A DNA stretch of 64,000 bases from Rubrivirga sp046845755. Its GTDB lineage: Bacteria > Bacteroidota > Rhodothermia > Rhodothermales > Rubricoccaceae. The stretch is taken from assembly GCF_046845755.1 (NCBI RefSeq), contig NZ_CP177357.1, forward strand, positions 1,488,001 to 1,552,000, written 5' to 3'. Positions 8,205 through 16,011 of the stretch are shown here, in pieces (position 1 is the first letter of the stretch; every line of letters starts with the position of its first letter). Under the pieces are notes generated by a model. That model was not told the DNA's origin, made no database searches, and worked only from the letters and a program-made list of their open reading frames with translations. Both the position numbers and the translations under genes were made by a program.

Positions 8205-8843
8205 ATGAACGACTACCAACGCGCCAAGCTCGACAGCTACCGTGCCACCGTGTCCGCGCTCGACCGGTACCCCGCCGAGGTGGCGGCGGTCGCGGCGCTG
8301 CAGCGCTCGGTCGACTGGATCCGCGCGCGCGTCGGGGAGCTGGAGGCGGCGGCCGAGCAGCAGGCGGCGTATGTGGCCCGGGGCGAGGCGAAGGACGAGG
8401 TGCTGGAGGCGCTGGCGGAGGCGACGGTGCCCGTGGCGCAAGCTCTGGCAGCGAAGGCGGACGAGGCGGGGGACTCGGTGGCGGCGGACCTGTACGACTT
8501 CGAGCACACGGACATCACGCACAGCACCGACCAGGACGCCATCGACCGGGCCGGGATCGTGCTGAAAGGGGCCCAGGCGGAGGACCCCGTGGAGCTGGCG
8601 GACTACGGGGCGACGACGGACGACGTGGCGGCGCTGGCGGCGGCGTACGCGGACTTTCGGGAGGCGCTGACGGAGCCGCGCGACGCGATCGTGGAGCGGC
8701 GGGTGCATACGGAGGCCGTCGAGCGGCTGGTGCCGGAGATCGGGGCGCACCTGCGCCGGCGGACGGACCGGCTGATGACGCGCTACCGGAAGACAGCGTT
8801 CGGGACGGAGTACAAGACGGCGCGGACGATCATAGACCCGTGA
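8205..8843 (+). CDS. uncharacterised Ala/Glu-rich helical protein
   Basis: 212 aa, predicted almost all helical, no signal peptide, no Cys. It starts at the ATG at 8205, where the sequence changes from hydrophobic low-complexity to MNDYQRAKLDSYRA. Motifs that may define the family are DLYDFEHTDITHSTDQD in the middle and KTAFGTEYKTARTIIDP at the end. From memory it resembles a widespread, uncharacterised group of Bacteroidota proteins that end in a Tyr-Lys-x-Ala-Arg-x-Ile-Ile-Asp pattern; this is unverified. It lies just after the 21-bp array and in the same frame as it. Confidence 0.75.
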   Translation: MNDYQRAKLDSYRATVSALDRYPAEVAAVAALQRSVDWIRARVGELEAAAEQQAAYVARGEAKDEVLEALAEATVPVAQALAAKADEAGDSVAADLYDFEHTDITHSTDQDAIDRAGIVLKGAQAEDPVELADYGATTDDVAALAAAYADFREALTEPRDAIVERRVHTEAVERLVPEIGAHLRRRTDRLMTRYRKTAFGTEYKTARTIIDP

Positions 8844-8871
8844 GGAGGGCTCTACCACACGTGGCGACCCG

Positions 8872-9063
8872 TTAACGCCCCTCCTCCTGCCTTTTCTTGT
8901 TCGCGAGGACCGCCAGGATCCCCGTCAACATCGCAAGGGGTCCGACCAGGAGGAGCGGGACTGGATTCTCCGTTCTGGCCACCGCGACGGCAGCCCATAT
9001 CGCCCCGACCACACTGAGGACGGCGCAAATGATGGCGAGGGAAGAGAGCGTCTTGGACGACAT
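8872..9063 (-). CDS. small two-helix membrane protein
   Basis: 63 aa from the ATG at 9063; a TTG eight codons upstream is an alternative start. Two hydrophobic segments (LAIICAVLSVVGAIWAAVAVA and VPLLLVGPLAMLTGILAVLA) are joined by a short polar loop, and the protein ends with a Lys/Arg/Glu tail (NKKRQEEGR). By the positive-inside rule the tail is likely cytoplasmic. No family is recognised. It is convergent with the helical protein gene at 28 bp. Small size makes the call moderate, but the membrane pattern is coherent. Confidence 0.55.
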   Translation of the reverse strand: MSSKTLSSLAIICAVLSVVGAIWAAVAVARTENPVPLLLVGPLAMLTGILAVLANKKRQEEGR

Positions 9064-9236
9064 GTGCGACGTGTTAGGAAGCGTCAAGGCTCAGAAGCGC
9101 GGTAGAACGGTTGACCTCTCAGTTGTCGAGAGGCAAGCCAGCGCGTTTGAACGAAGTCTAACCACGCGGACGAGCCGAGAACGCAGACGCCCCAGTCGGG
9201 CTGCAGGGGGGGGCATAGCGGATTTGAAGCCGACGC

Positions 9237-9830
9237 TCAGTTCGAGGCCCAGTCCTCCTCGAGCGGAACCCCGGCTGCGACCCACGCGGCGATGCCGGTG
9301 GAAGACTCTTCTACCGGCCGACCGTCGGAGACGGTCACGAGGTACTCACGTGGCCCAAAGACGTAGAGGATGCGACCCTCAGGTCCGCTTGGATGATCGA
9401 TGGTCGTGACGTCGCGCTCAAACACCAGGATCATCGGTGTGGCAGGTTCGCAGCCGGCCTGGTTGAAGCAGTGCTCGACGATGCCCGTATTAAACCAACT
9501 CCGACCTGCCAAGACCTCGTCGAAGTGACCGAAAGCCGAGAGGAACTCTATCCCCTCCTCCCAATCGTAGTTCTTGATGACCGCGACGGCCGAGAACCGC
9601 TTGCCCTCCGCTTCGGCCCGAGCCTGTAGCAGCGCCTTGGCCTCGTGAACCGAGCGCTGCACCGCTGGCGTCCTCGACCACCCGCAGTCCTGGTTCGTGA
9701 AGAGGACCATGACGAGGTCGGTGCCAGGGCCTTGCTCGAAGGTCGAGATGTATGGCTCCGTGGCGGATCCATTCTCCTGAGATAAGGCGGGAGCGGCGAC
9801 CAGCAAAGCAAGGAGACAGAGGTTGCGCAT
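9237..9830 (-). CDS. exported protein, possibly thioredoxin-like
   Basis: 197 aa with the signal peptide MRNLCLLALLVAAPALSQ. The start at the ATG at 9830 is favoured by a GGGTGA stretch just before it, unusual in this genome. The segment LVMVLFTNQDCGWSRTPAVQ places a Cys after a beta strand, where thioredoxin-fold proteins have their active site, but only one Cys is there, so it would not be a CxxC oxidoreductase. The other Cys residues (HCFNQAGCEP) could form a disulfide. I do not recognise a defined family. Base composition is lower in GC than the neighbours. Confidence 0.65.
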   Translation of the reverse strand: MRNLCLLALLVAAPALSQENGSATEPYISTFEQGPGTDLVMVLFTNQDCGWSRTPAVQRSVHEAKALLQARAEAEGKRFSAVAVIKNYDWEEGIEFLSAFGHFDEVLAGRSWFNTGIVEHCFNQAGCEPATPMILVFERDVTTIDHPSGPEGRILYVFGPREYLVTVSDGRPVEESSTGIAAWVAAGVPLEEDWASN

Positions 9831-9971
9831 GATCACCCGAGGTATAGACTGTATCTCCTACCGACTTCCTTCCGGCGGTGATCCGTAGCACAGGCAGCAC
9901 GACCGAGTAGCACTGAGAGGGTGGTAATGGGACGAAGCGGACGTGGCGATGGCGCCCGCCATTCCCGGTCC

Positions 9972-10634
9972 CTAAGACTCTCCTTGACTCGGCTCGGACC
10001 TTTCCTCGACGACGCTCGCGAACGCTCGTGAACGCCCAGGGTCGTCGAACGCCAGGCCCGCGAGTCGGCCGGCGAGCAGGATCGCCCTCTCGATCGACGC
10101 CGGAGTCATCTGCAGGTCCAGCGCCTGGAGTCCCGTTCGAATCTCCGACTGGACGCCGTCCGGGGCCGACCAGTACCCGTGTGTGACTGCACGGTAGGAG
10201 GCCAGAACCAGGTCGAGCGCGACGACGGTGCGCCCTCGGGCCAGCGCATGGTGAGCGGCGTGGAGCGCGAACCAGAACTCGTCGGTCCCTGGAGCCGACG
10301 CCTTCGGGGCATCGGCCTGGGCATCGCGCTCGCTCCGGAGCACCTTGATGTCGTACTGACGGCCGTCCCGCAGGAGGACGCGGTGCAGCGCTCGGTGGGC
10401 GCCGGTGTAGCGCTCGCGCCCGAGCACGTCGCCTTCGTCGAACAGGTCGAGCACGGCCTGCTCGTCGCGTGGATCCAGACCTACGACCGTGAGGTCGAGG
10501 TCGGAAAGGACGTCGTGCGTCCCGTCCGCAAACGAGCCGGCGGGCTGGACGGACCGCGCGCCCCGGCGGCCCAACGCCTGGGCGATCCGCTCGAACTCGG
10601 CCGCGTGCCAAGCCTTGTGCGCGGTGCCGTCCAT
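9972..10634 (-). CDS. nucleotidyltransferase domain protein
   Basis: 220 aa. GSFADGTHDVLSDLDLTVVG, residues about 28-47, is the Pol-beta-type nucleotidyltransferase signature (GS...SDxDL), giving two metal-binding Asp; IKVL in YDIKVLRSE may add a third strand. The C-terminal half is helical (HAAHHALARGRTVVALDLVLASYRAV), as in enzymes that transfer NMP to antibiotics or other small molecules. Its ATG overlaps the stop of the upstream GrpB-family gene by 1 bp (TGATG), so the two are translationally coupled. The substrate is unknown, and an antibiotic-modifying role is only a possibility. Confidence 0.75.
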   Translation of the reverse strand: MDGTAHKAWHAAEFERIAQALGRRGARSVQPAGSFADGTHDVLSDLDLTVVGLDPRDEQAVLDLFDEGDVLGRERYTGAHRALHRVLLRDGRQYDIKVLRSERDAQADAPKASAPGTDEFWFALHAAHHALARGRTVVALDLVLASYRAVTHGYWSAPDGVQSEIRTGLQALDLQMTPASIERAILLAGRLAGLAFDDPGRSRAFASVVEERSEPSQGES

Positions 10635-11152
10635 CAGACGCCGATCGTCCGGAGCGCGGCGGCCACGAACGCCTCCTTGCCTGCCGTGTAGGCGCCGCGG
10701 TCCTCCGGGTGGGCCTCGGCCAGGCTCCTCTTGAGTGCCTCGTACGCGCGAGCGAATTCTGGGTCCTCCCGCAAGCGGTCTCGGAAGGCGACGTGCGCTC
10801 GCCAGAATCCGCTGCCGACCGTCGTGAGCGAGAGGTGGTGCGTCCGGCGGTCGGTGGGCCCCTTGGCAAAGAACACCCGGTCTGCGGCGTCCCCATTGGG
10901 TCGGTGCGTGTACCCGAGGCGTTCGACCGCGCCGACCAGCGCTCGAGCGGACTCCATTGAGGGGACCGCGACCATCATGTCGAGGATGGGCTTGGCGGCC
11001 AAACCGGGCACGGCGGTGCTCCCGACATGTTCGACAGGGCCTCCCCGGTCGCCGAGCGCGTCTCGGAGCGCCTCGGCCTCCGTCTCGAACAGCCGAGGCC
11101 ACGCGATGGCGGAGGGGACGACCCTGACCGTTCCTCTCGGCAGTCCTAACAT
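10634..11152 (-). CDS. GrpB family (UPF0157) nucleotidyltransferase-like protein
   Basis: 172 aa. VEHVGSTAVPGLAAKPILDMMVAV is the GrpB/UPF0157 hallmark, a nucleotidyltransferase-fold core with GST and the Asp pair region, followed by GYTHRPNGDAADRVFFAKGP and RTHHLSLT. Some families attach this domain to CoaE; here it stands alone. The gene is coupled to a second nucleotidyltransferase gene downstream (1-bp overlap). The ATG at 11152 is followed by AT-rich codons (TTA GGA), unusual here. Function is unknown beyond the fold. It is not the chaperone GrpE. Confidence 0.85.
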   Translation of the reverse strand: MLGLPRGTVRVVPSAIAWPRLFETEAEALRDALGDRGGPVEHVGSTAVPGLAAKPILDMMVAVPSMESARALVGAVERLGYTHRPNGDAADRVFFAKGPTDRRTHHLSLTTVGSGFWRAHVAFRDRLREDPEFARAYEALKRSLAEAHPEDRGAYTAGKEAFVAAALRTIGV

Positions 11153-11235
11153 GTTGTATGGGCCGTGGTAGAGCAGGTGCCCGCTCAGCCGCAGCACGGG
11201 GATGGGATGGTGCAACCTAGGCACCGGCGCGGCGC

Positions 11236-12882
11236 TTAGAACAGCGAGCCCATCTCCCTCGCCAGCGCGGCGGGCGTCTCCGCCTGCGGCCCGCCCATCC
11301 GCGCCTTGACGTCGGCGAACAGGTCCGGCCCGTAGTCGCGCGTGCGAATCGTGATCGGCATCGGGACGGCGTGGCCGAGCAGGAGCGCCTGCTGCTTGGA
11401 GTCGAGCGAGGCCAGAATCTGGCGCAGGCCGGAGGCGCCGGGCGTGCCGACGAGCGCCGCCGCGATGTCCTTCTCGTCGTTGAGTTGGGCGACGAGCTTG
11501 GTCCCGATCTGGCTGAGCACCTCCTCGTCGATCCCGCTCGGCCGCTGGTCGACGATCAGGAGCGACACGAAAAACTTCCGCATCTCCCGGGCGATCTTGC
11601 CGAACGGTGTCTCTTTGGCGGTCTCGGGGCCGAGGAAGTTGTGGGCCTCCTCGATGGTGATGAGGAGTTGCTGCGGCTTGTCGGCCTCGCTCTGGGACGC
11701 CTCGTACGCCTCCATCTTGCGCTCGTAGCGCTCGCGCAGGCGCCGCGTGATCACGTTGGCGACGAGGAGGTAAACCAGGAGCGACTTGTAGCGGCCGAAC
11801 TGCAAGACGACGGACTTGCCGCGGTCGAGCGCCTCGAACAGCTCCTCGACGGCGTCGAGCTTGCCGGTCGACGGCTCGGTGTGGAAAAAGGGGAGGCCGT
11901 CGAGCCGGTCGAGCTTGCGCTTGAGGGCGGAGAGCGCGCCGGGGTGGGCGCCGACGGTCTCGGCCATCTCCTCGATGGCGGCGGGCTCGGCTTCGAGGAG
12001 GGTCGCCAGCCACCGCTTCCCGTAGGCTTTTTTCAGGCCGTAGGTGCTCTCGGTCGCCGTGGCGTTGAGGTTGAGCGTCTCGCGCAGGGGGAGCACGTCG
12101 GCGGGCTCGACCTGGTCGGCGTAGAGGTGCATCTCGACGTCGGCCGACTGGTTCCGATTGCGGAGGGCCTGGGGGTCGAGCGTGAACAGTTGGACGCGCG
12201 TGGGGAAGAGGTCCTTCAAGCCCTTGACGAAGGCGCCCTCGCCGGTGCCAGACTCCTGGCGGACGGCGTACCCGTACTCGCCGTGCACGTCGAAGACGAG
12301 GGAGGCGGCGCGATTCGTGGCGATCGCGCCTGCGAGAATGAGCCGGGTGAGGAAGCTCTTGCCGGTGCCGGTCTTGCCGAAGACGGCGTTCGAGCGCTCG
12401 ACGAAGCGCGCAAGGTCGATGCAAACGGGCGACTCCATGCCGAGCGGGGTGCCGACCCAGAAGTAGCGGTCGCCGCCGTCGGCGGCCTCGCTGCCGAACA
12501 CGCTGGCGACGTCGTCGTCGGTGGCTTCGCCGACGCCCGAGAAGTGGGCGGGGATGGTCTTGACGGGCATGGTGTCGCCGCCGCCGACGCCCTGCTCGAC
12601 CATGAGCTGGGGGCGGAGCGAGACGGTCGCATACGTGCTGGAGCCCTGGAGCACGCGGCGCAACAGGTCCTCGTCGGCACCCGGGGGCCGGAGCAGGATG
12701 CCTTCGTTCGCCGCGTCGATCCGCAGGTCGGTAATGAGCGAGAAAAAGTCGTACCGCTCGCCCTCGACGACGACGAAGGTGCCGGCCTTGACCGACTCGA
12801 CGGACCGGGCCGGGTCCAGCTTCATCTCGACGCCCTTGCCGAGGGAGCCGTGGGTGAGGACGCCGACGCGAGTTCGCTGCAT
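11236..12882 (-). CDS. HerA-like ATPase (DUF87, FtsK/HerA superfamily)
   Basis: 548 aa. An N-terminal HAS-barrel-like region (about 1-130) precedes the motor core. Walker A is GKTGTGKS at 169-176, Walker B is LLITIEEAHN at 406-415, and LIVDQRPSGIDEEVLSQ looks like the sensor/arginine region. HerA family proteins are hexameric DNA translocases, classically paired with the NurA nuclease in end resection; some act in phage defence. No NurA or other nuclease is adjacent, so the role is open. The gene has its own promoter-like element TAGCTTGC 19 bp before the ATG. Confidence 0.88.
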   Translation of the reverse strand: MQRTRVGVLTHGSLGKGVEMKLDPARSVESVKAGTFVVVEGERYDFFSLITDLRIDAANEGILLRPPGADEDLLRRVLQGSSTYATVSLRPQLMVEQGVGGGDTMPVKTIPAHFSGVGEATDDDVASVFGSEAADGGDRYFWVGTPLGMESPVCIDLARFVERSNAVFGKTGTGKSFLTRLILAGAIATNRAASLVFDVHGEYGYAVRQESGTGEGAFVKGLKDLFPTRVQLFTLDPQALRNRNQSADVEMHLYADQVEPADVLPLRETLNLNATATESTYGLKKAYGKRWLATLLEAEPAAIEEMAETVGAHPGALSALKRKLDRLDGLPFFHTEPSTGKLDAVEELFEALDRGKSVVLQFGRYKSLLVYLLVANVITRRLRERYERKMEAYEASQSEADKPQQLLITIEEAHNFLGPETAKETPFGKIAREMRKFFVSLLIVDQRPSGIDEEVLSQIGTKLVAQLNDEKDIAAALVGTPGASGLRQILASLDSKQQALLLGHAVPMPITIRTRDYGPDLFADVKARMGGPQAETPAALAREMGSLF

Positions 12883-12900
12883 GACCGGGGGGGCTTTGGC

Positions 12901-12908
12901 GCAAGCTA
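12901..12908 (-). promoter_or_regulatory. -7-like promoter element for the HerA-like gene
   Basis: TAGCTTGC read on the minus strand, ending 19 bp upstream of the ATG at 12882. It matches the TAnnTTTG-type -7 box of Bacteroidota with two changes and recurs before several other genes in this window. Confidence 0.5.
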
Positions 12909-13018
12909 GCGGCGCGGGTGGCCCGGCTCCGTGTCACACGGGGGGCAGGACGCTTGCGGATCCTCGCGGACTGTCATCCTGAGCGACTGGTCTGAGGAGG
13001 CAAGCCCCTGCCAACAGT

Positions 13019-13145
13019 GTCATCCCGAGCGCACGCGAGGGATCTCAGCTCAGCCGTCTAGCTCATCCTGCCGTTTTTCGCGACCCGGAGGGTCTCGCTG
13101 AGATCCCTCGCCAGCTGGCTTCGCCGACCTTCGGTTCGGGATGAC
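13019..13145. repeat. inverted intergenic repeat (GTCATCCCGAG family)
   Basis: A left arm with GTCATCCCGAGCG then GCGAGGGATCTCAGC (13019-13050) is answered by GCTGAGATCCCTCGC (13098-13112) and TTCGGGATGAC (13135-13145). A shorter third copy follows at about 13284-13311 (GAGATCCCTCGCAGG, then CTCGGGATGAC). This looks like a dispersed, non-coding MITE or REP family. Confidence 0.7.
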
Positions 13146-13180
13146 GTGATCTTGAGGGCGTACGCGTTCCTGGGAAACAG

Positions 13181-13276
13181 GCGCCAGCCAACGATCGGGA
13201 AGGGTCTTGGCACGGTCGTCTAGCCCATCCCGCCGTCCGTCGCGAAGCGGATGCTTGCGTTGGCTGCGCCTTCCCT
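13181..13276. repeat. second inverted repeat (GCCAGCCAACG arms)
   Basis: GGCGCCAGCCAACG near 13182 and CGTTGGCTGCGCC near 13258 are near-perfect inverted arms around about 60 bp. Related single arms occur at about 5881-5895 (GGCTGGCGCCTTCCC) and 14493-14504 (GCGCCAGCCAAC), so this is a dispersed repeat family within the window. Confidence 0.6.
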
Positions 13277-13395
13277 ACGGGTGGAGATCCCTCGCAGGCT
13301 CGGGATGACGCTGTAGGGGGTCGAGTGCTTGGCCCAGCCCGTGTCTCATGACAAGGCTGGGAGCACCTCGCAAGGCTGGGAGCACCTCGCGAGGT

Positions 13396-13659
13396 CTACT
13401 CCGTGGGCGGCTTGAGGAGGCCGTCGCCGGTCTGGCCCTTCTTGCCGAAGAGCGAGTCCAGCACGTCCTGGCGGGTCAGCAGCGCCGTCAGGCCCGTGAT
13501 GACGAGGTCGCCCATGAGCCGCTTGGTGGTCCCCATCCGGAACAGCGTCCGAAACACGCCCGTGACGGTCTTGAACAGGAGCGGGACGATCAGGAGCGCG
13601 CCGAGAAACCCGAGCGTGACTTCGAGCAGGGACCGGGTGGTGGGGGACGAGTTGGCCAT
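13396..13659 (-). CDS. small membrane-associated protein of unknown function
   Basis: 87 aa from the ATG at 13659. One long hydrophobic segment (LLEVTLGFLGALLIVPLLF, about residues 11-29) is followed by an amphipathic region (MGDLVITGLTALLTRQDVLDSLF) and a polar tail. No family is recognised. It is divergent from the phasin-like gene, with 117 bp between the starts, so the two may share a regulatory region. Confidence 0.6.
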   Translation of the reverse strand: MANSSPTTRSLLEVTLGFLGALLIVPLLFKTVTGVFRTLFRMGTTKRLMGDLVITGLTALLTRQDVLDSLFGKKGQTGDGLLKPPTE

Positions 13660-13776
13660 CGGGAGCAGAGGGGAGAAGGGAGGGGTGCTACCCGCGTCGC
13701 CCCACCGCGTTTCCCGGACCCGCGGAACGCAAGGTGGGTCCTGAGGGGTAGGACAGCTCCATCTGCCCCCCTGACC

Positions 13777-14412
13777 ATGGCCAAGTCGAAGTCGAACAAG
13801 CCGAAAAAGCTCCCGAAGTCGCTCCGCAAGGGGAGCCTGCCGCGCCCGGTGTCGGACGTGCTGGCGGCCGGCCTGGGCGCGCTCGAAAAGGCCCAGAAGA
13901 CCGGCAGCGACTCGTTCGACGCCCTGGTGTCGGTGGGGTCGCGAGTGGTCGAGACGGGGAGCGACGCGGCGCGGGGCGCGTCGAGCCAGGTCGAGAAGGC
14001 GGCGTCGGCCGTCGCGAGCACGGCGAAGGGCGTGGCCGACGGGGCCGCGCAGACCGTGACCGGGAGCATCGAGACGGTCGTGGAGGTGGCGCTCGGCAAG
14101 CTCGGCGTGCCGGGCCGCGACGAGGTGCTCGCGCTCCAGGCTCAGGTCCAGAAGCTGGAGGCCAAGATCGCGGCGCTGGCGGCGGCCGAGTCGGCCCAGC
14201 CCGCCGAGCGCTCGGTCTACGAGGTCCGCCCCCACGAGCGCGGTTGGTCGGTGACGCGCGTCGGCGCGGGCCGCGCGAGCGCCGTTCACGGGACGAAAAA
14301 GGAGGCCGTGCGGGACGCACGTCAGACGGCCCGGGCGCACGCGCCGAGCACGCTGGTGGTGTTCAAGACGGACGGCGACGTGTCGGAGTCGCAGGACTAC
14401 GAGGCGGACTGA
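13777..14412 (+). CDS. phasin-like protein with C-terminal DUF2188-like domain
   Basis: 211 aa. The N-terminus is very basic (MAKSKSNKPKKLPKSLRKG), then a long amphipathic helical region rich in Ala, Ser, Val and Thr (about 35-110) like granule-binding phasins, then a short coiled coil (LALQAQVQKLEAKIAAL). Residues about 145-205 (YEVRPHERGWSVTRVG...TKKEAVRDARQTARAHAPSTLVVF) match the DUF2188 pattern. The combination suggests a protein coating storage granules or DNA; the Lys-rich head could bind either. The start at the ATG at 13777 is chosen over a longer upstream frame that reads repeat sequence. It is convergent with a WS/DGAT gene. Confidence 0.75.
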   Translation: MAKSKSNKPKKLPKSLRKGSLPRPVSDVLAAGLGALEKAQKTGSDSFDALVSVGSRVVETGSDAARGASSQVEKAASAVASTAKGVADGAAQTVTGSIETVVEVALGKLGVPGRDEVLALQAQVQKLEAKIAALAAAESAQPAERSVYEVRPHERGWSVTRVGAGRASAVHGTKKEAVRDARQTARAHAPSTLVVFKTDGDVSESQDYEAD

Positions 14413-14572
14413 GGGACAGGCCCCGCGATAGGGCGTCGTGCCTGCTGGCGACGTCCCCACTCCAAGCCGGGAGAGGAATAGCCTAAGGCTTGCGCCAGCC
14501 AACACGCGGCGTCAGCAGGGCCGAGATGGGGTCGTCGGGACGGGGGGCGTGTTGCCCGTCCCCCTCCCCCGG

Positions 14573-14595
14573 CCCCTCCCGTCCGGGAGGGGAGG
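14573..14595. terminator. intergenic palindrome, copy 2, between convergent genes
   Basis: The same 23-bp palindrome as at 3485-3507, with an 8-bp stem CCCCTCCC / GGGAGGGG. It sits between the convergent phasin-like and WS/DGAT genes, 14 bp beyond the latter's stop, where it could act as a bidirectional terminator. Lack of a T-tract and the second copy elsewhere leave a REP-type repeat equally possible. Confidence 0.45.
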
Positions 14596-14608
14596 TTCGG
14601 AACAGCCT

Positions 14609-15991
14609 CTACTCAGACGGTACGGGGACGCCGAACTCGTCGGCGAGCGCGGCGATCTCGTCGGCGAAGGCCTGCGCCAGCCGCGCGGGCTCGGCGACGT
14701 AGGCGGCGTCGGTCGTCACGCCCACGCGGATCGAGCCGTCCAAGCTGATGACGCTGATGCCCATGCCGATGTCGCCGGCTTGCGGGACCCAGAACATGAT
14801 GGTCCGGATCGGGGCGCCCATGATGTGCAACGTCTCTTGCGGGCCGGGGACGTTCGTCAGGACGCCGGAGGCCTTTTGCTCGAAGATGTTGACGACCTGA
14901 CGGTGGACCCACATCGGGGCCCGGCCGATGGACTGCAGGATCCCGAAGACAACCGCCGGCTCCTTTGACCGCTTAACGGCGTCCATCCGCTCTTTCGTCA
15001 CACGCAGGCGGCCCGCCGCGGTCGGCTCGCCGATGGGGAGGGCGACGAAGACGAGGCCAAACGAGTTGCCGAGCTCGTGCGCGCGGTCGAGCGGGCGGAC
15101 GTTGAATGGCGCGGCGACGCGGACCGTCACGTCATCGACGGACTCGCCGGCCTCGGCGAGGAACCGCCGGAGCGCGCCGGCCGCCGTCGCCATCACGACA
15201 TCGTTGACCTTGGCGTCCATCGCCTCGCCGATGCCCTTGAGAAGGTCGAGCGGGATCGGGTCGGTCCACGCCGCGCGCTTGTCGATGGAGGCGTGCCCCT
15301 TGAAGACGGTCTCCGAGTCGGGGCGCATCGCCAGCAGGTGGCCCAGGCTTGCGGTGATGCCGCCGACGCCCTTGAGGCGGCGGCCGAGGTGCGAGGGGTG
15401 GAGGAGGAGGTCGGCCGTCTCGGCGCCGGCGCCCTTGAGGGTCTGGGCGACGCGAGCGCCGAGGGCGGGCTTGGCGCGCTTGCGGGGCCGCACGGCCGGA
15501 GCGTCGTCGGCGAAGTACTCGTCGACCGCGTGGATCATCACGTGCATCAGCGCGATCCCGTCGCCGATGACGTGGTGGATGCGGACCACGACGGCGCTCC
15601 CAACGGTCCCGTCGCCGTGGTCGACGTCGTGGACGAGGTGGAACGTCCACGGGGAGTGGGCGAACGAGAGTGGCTCGCTCATCAGGCGGCTGACCAGCGT
15701 CTGGAGCCCCGCCTTGCCGCCGGGCGCGGGGAGGTCGGCCTCGAAGACGTGGCGGTCGAGGTCGAAGTCGTCGGGCACCCAGCGAGGGCGAGAGGAGCCG
15801 GCCCCCTCGATCCGCATCCGGAACCGGTCGAACCGGACGAGCCGGTCGCCGACAAACGCGCGCAGGTCGTCCAGCGAGAGCCGGCCCTCGACGCCGAAGA
15901 TGCCCGTGATGGTCATCGGGTTCGTCGGGCTCTCCATGCGGAGCCAGGCCGAGTCGGGCGGGGTGACGACGAACGGGCGGGGCGTGTCCAT
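14609..15991 (-). CDS. wax ester synthase/diacylglycerol acyltransferase (WS/DGAT)
   Basis: 460 aa from the ATG at 15991. HHVIGDG at about 139-145 is the catalytic HHxxxDG motif, and the N-terminal PPDSAWLRMESPTNPMTI is typical of the family (often PxDxxxLxxxxxxxPMhV). The enzyme transfers acyl-CoA to long-chain alcohols or diacylglycerol, giving wax esters or triacylglycerol at the membrane or lipid droplets. Closing motifs such as LTNVPGPQ and the C-terminal NxxD-type region are present. With the phasin-like neighbour and ppk1 it points to storage compounds. Confidence 0.93.
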   Translation of the reverse strand: MDTPRPFVVTPPDSAWLRMESPTNPMTITGIFGVEGRLSLDDLRAFVGDRLVRFDRFRMRIEGAGSSRPRWVPDDFDLDRHVFEADLPAPGGKAGLQTLVSRLMSEPLSFAHSPWTFHLVHDVDHGDGTVGSAVVVRIHHVIGDGIALMHVMIHAVDEYFADDAPAVRPRKRAKPALGARVAQTLKGAGAETADLLLHPSHLGRRLKGVGGITASLGHLLAMRPDSETVFKGHASIDKRAAWTDPIPLDLLKGIGEAMDAKVNDVVMATAAGALRRFLAEAGESVDDVTVRVAAPFNVRPLDRAHELGNSFGLVFVALPIGEPTAAGRLRVTKERMDAVKRSKEPAVVFGILQSIGRAPMWVHRQVVNIFEQKASGVLTNVPGPQETLHIMGAPIRTIMFWVPQAGDIGMGISVISLDGSIRVGVTTDAAYVAEPARLAQAFADEIAALADEFGVPVPSE

Positions 15992-16011
15992 GCGGGCGGG
16001 GAGCGGGGACG

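Larger units (their letters stand above)
12883..13395. other. repeat-rich intergenic region
   Basis: 513 bp between the HerA-like gene and a small membrane protein gene, with no supported gene. It is built from inverted-repeat pieces of the GTCATCCCGAGCG...GCGAGGGATCTCAGC type and a second pair of GGCGCCAGCCAACG arms. A direct repeat of about 18 bp starting GGCTGGGAGCACCTCGC occurs twice at 13355-13395. Confidence 0.7.

Noticed and set aside
7763..8206. 147-codon antisense frame across the 21-bp array
   Set aside because: Ser/Thr/Pro-rich heptads are the mirror of the plus-strand repeat. There is no signal peptide or other support, though the array itself is kept as a finding.
10634..11152. 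Nucleotide exchange factor GrpE
   Set aside because: The GST and LDMMV motifs are those of the GrpB/UPF0157 family, unrelated to GrpE despite the similar name.
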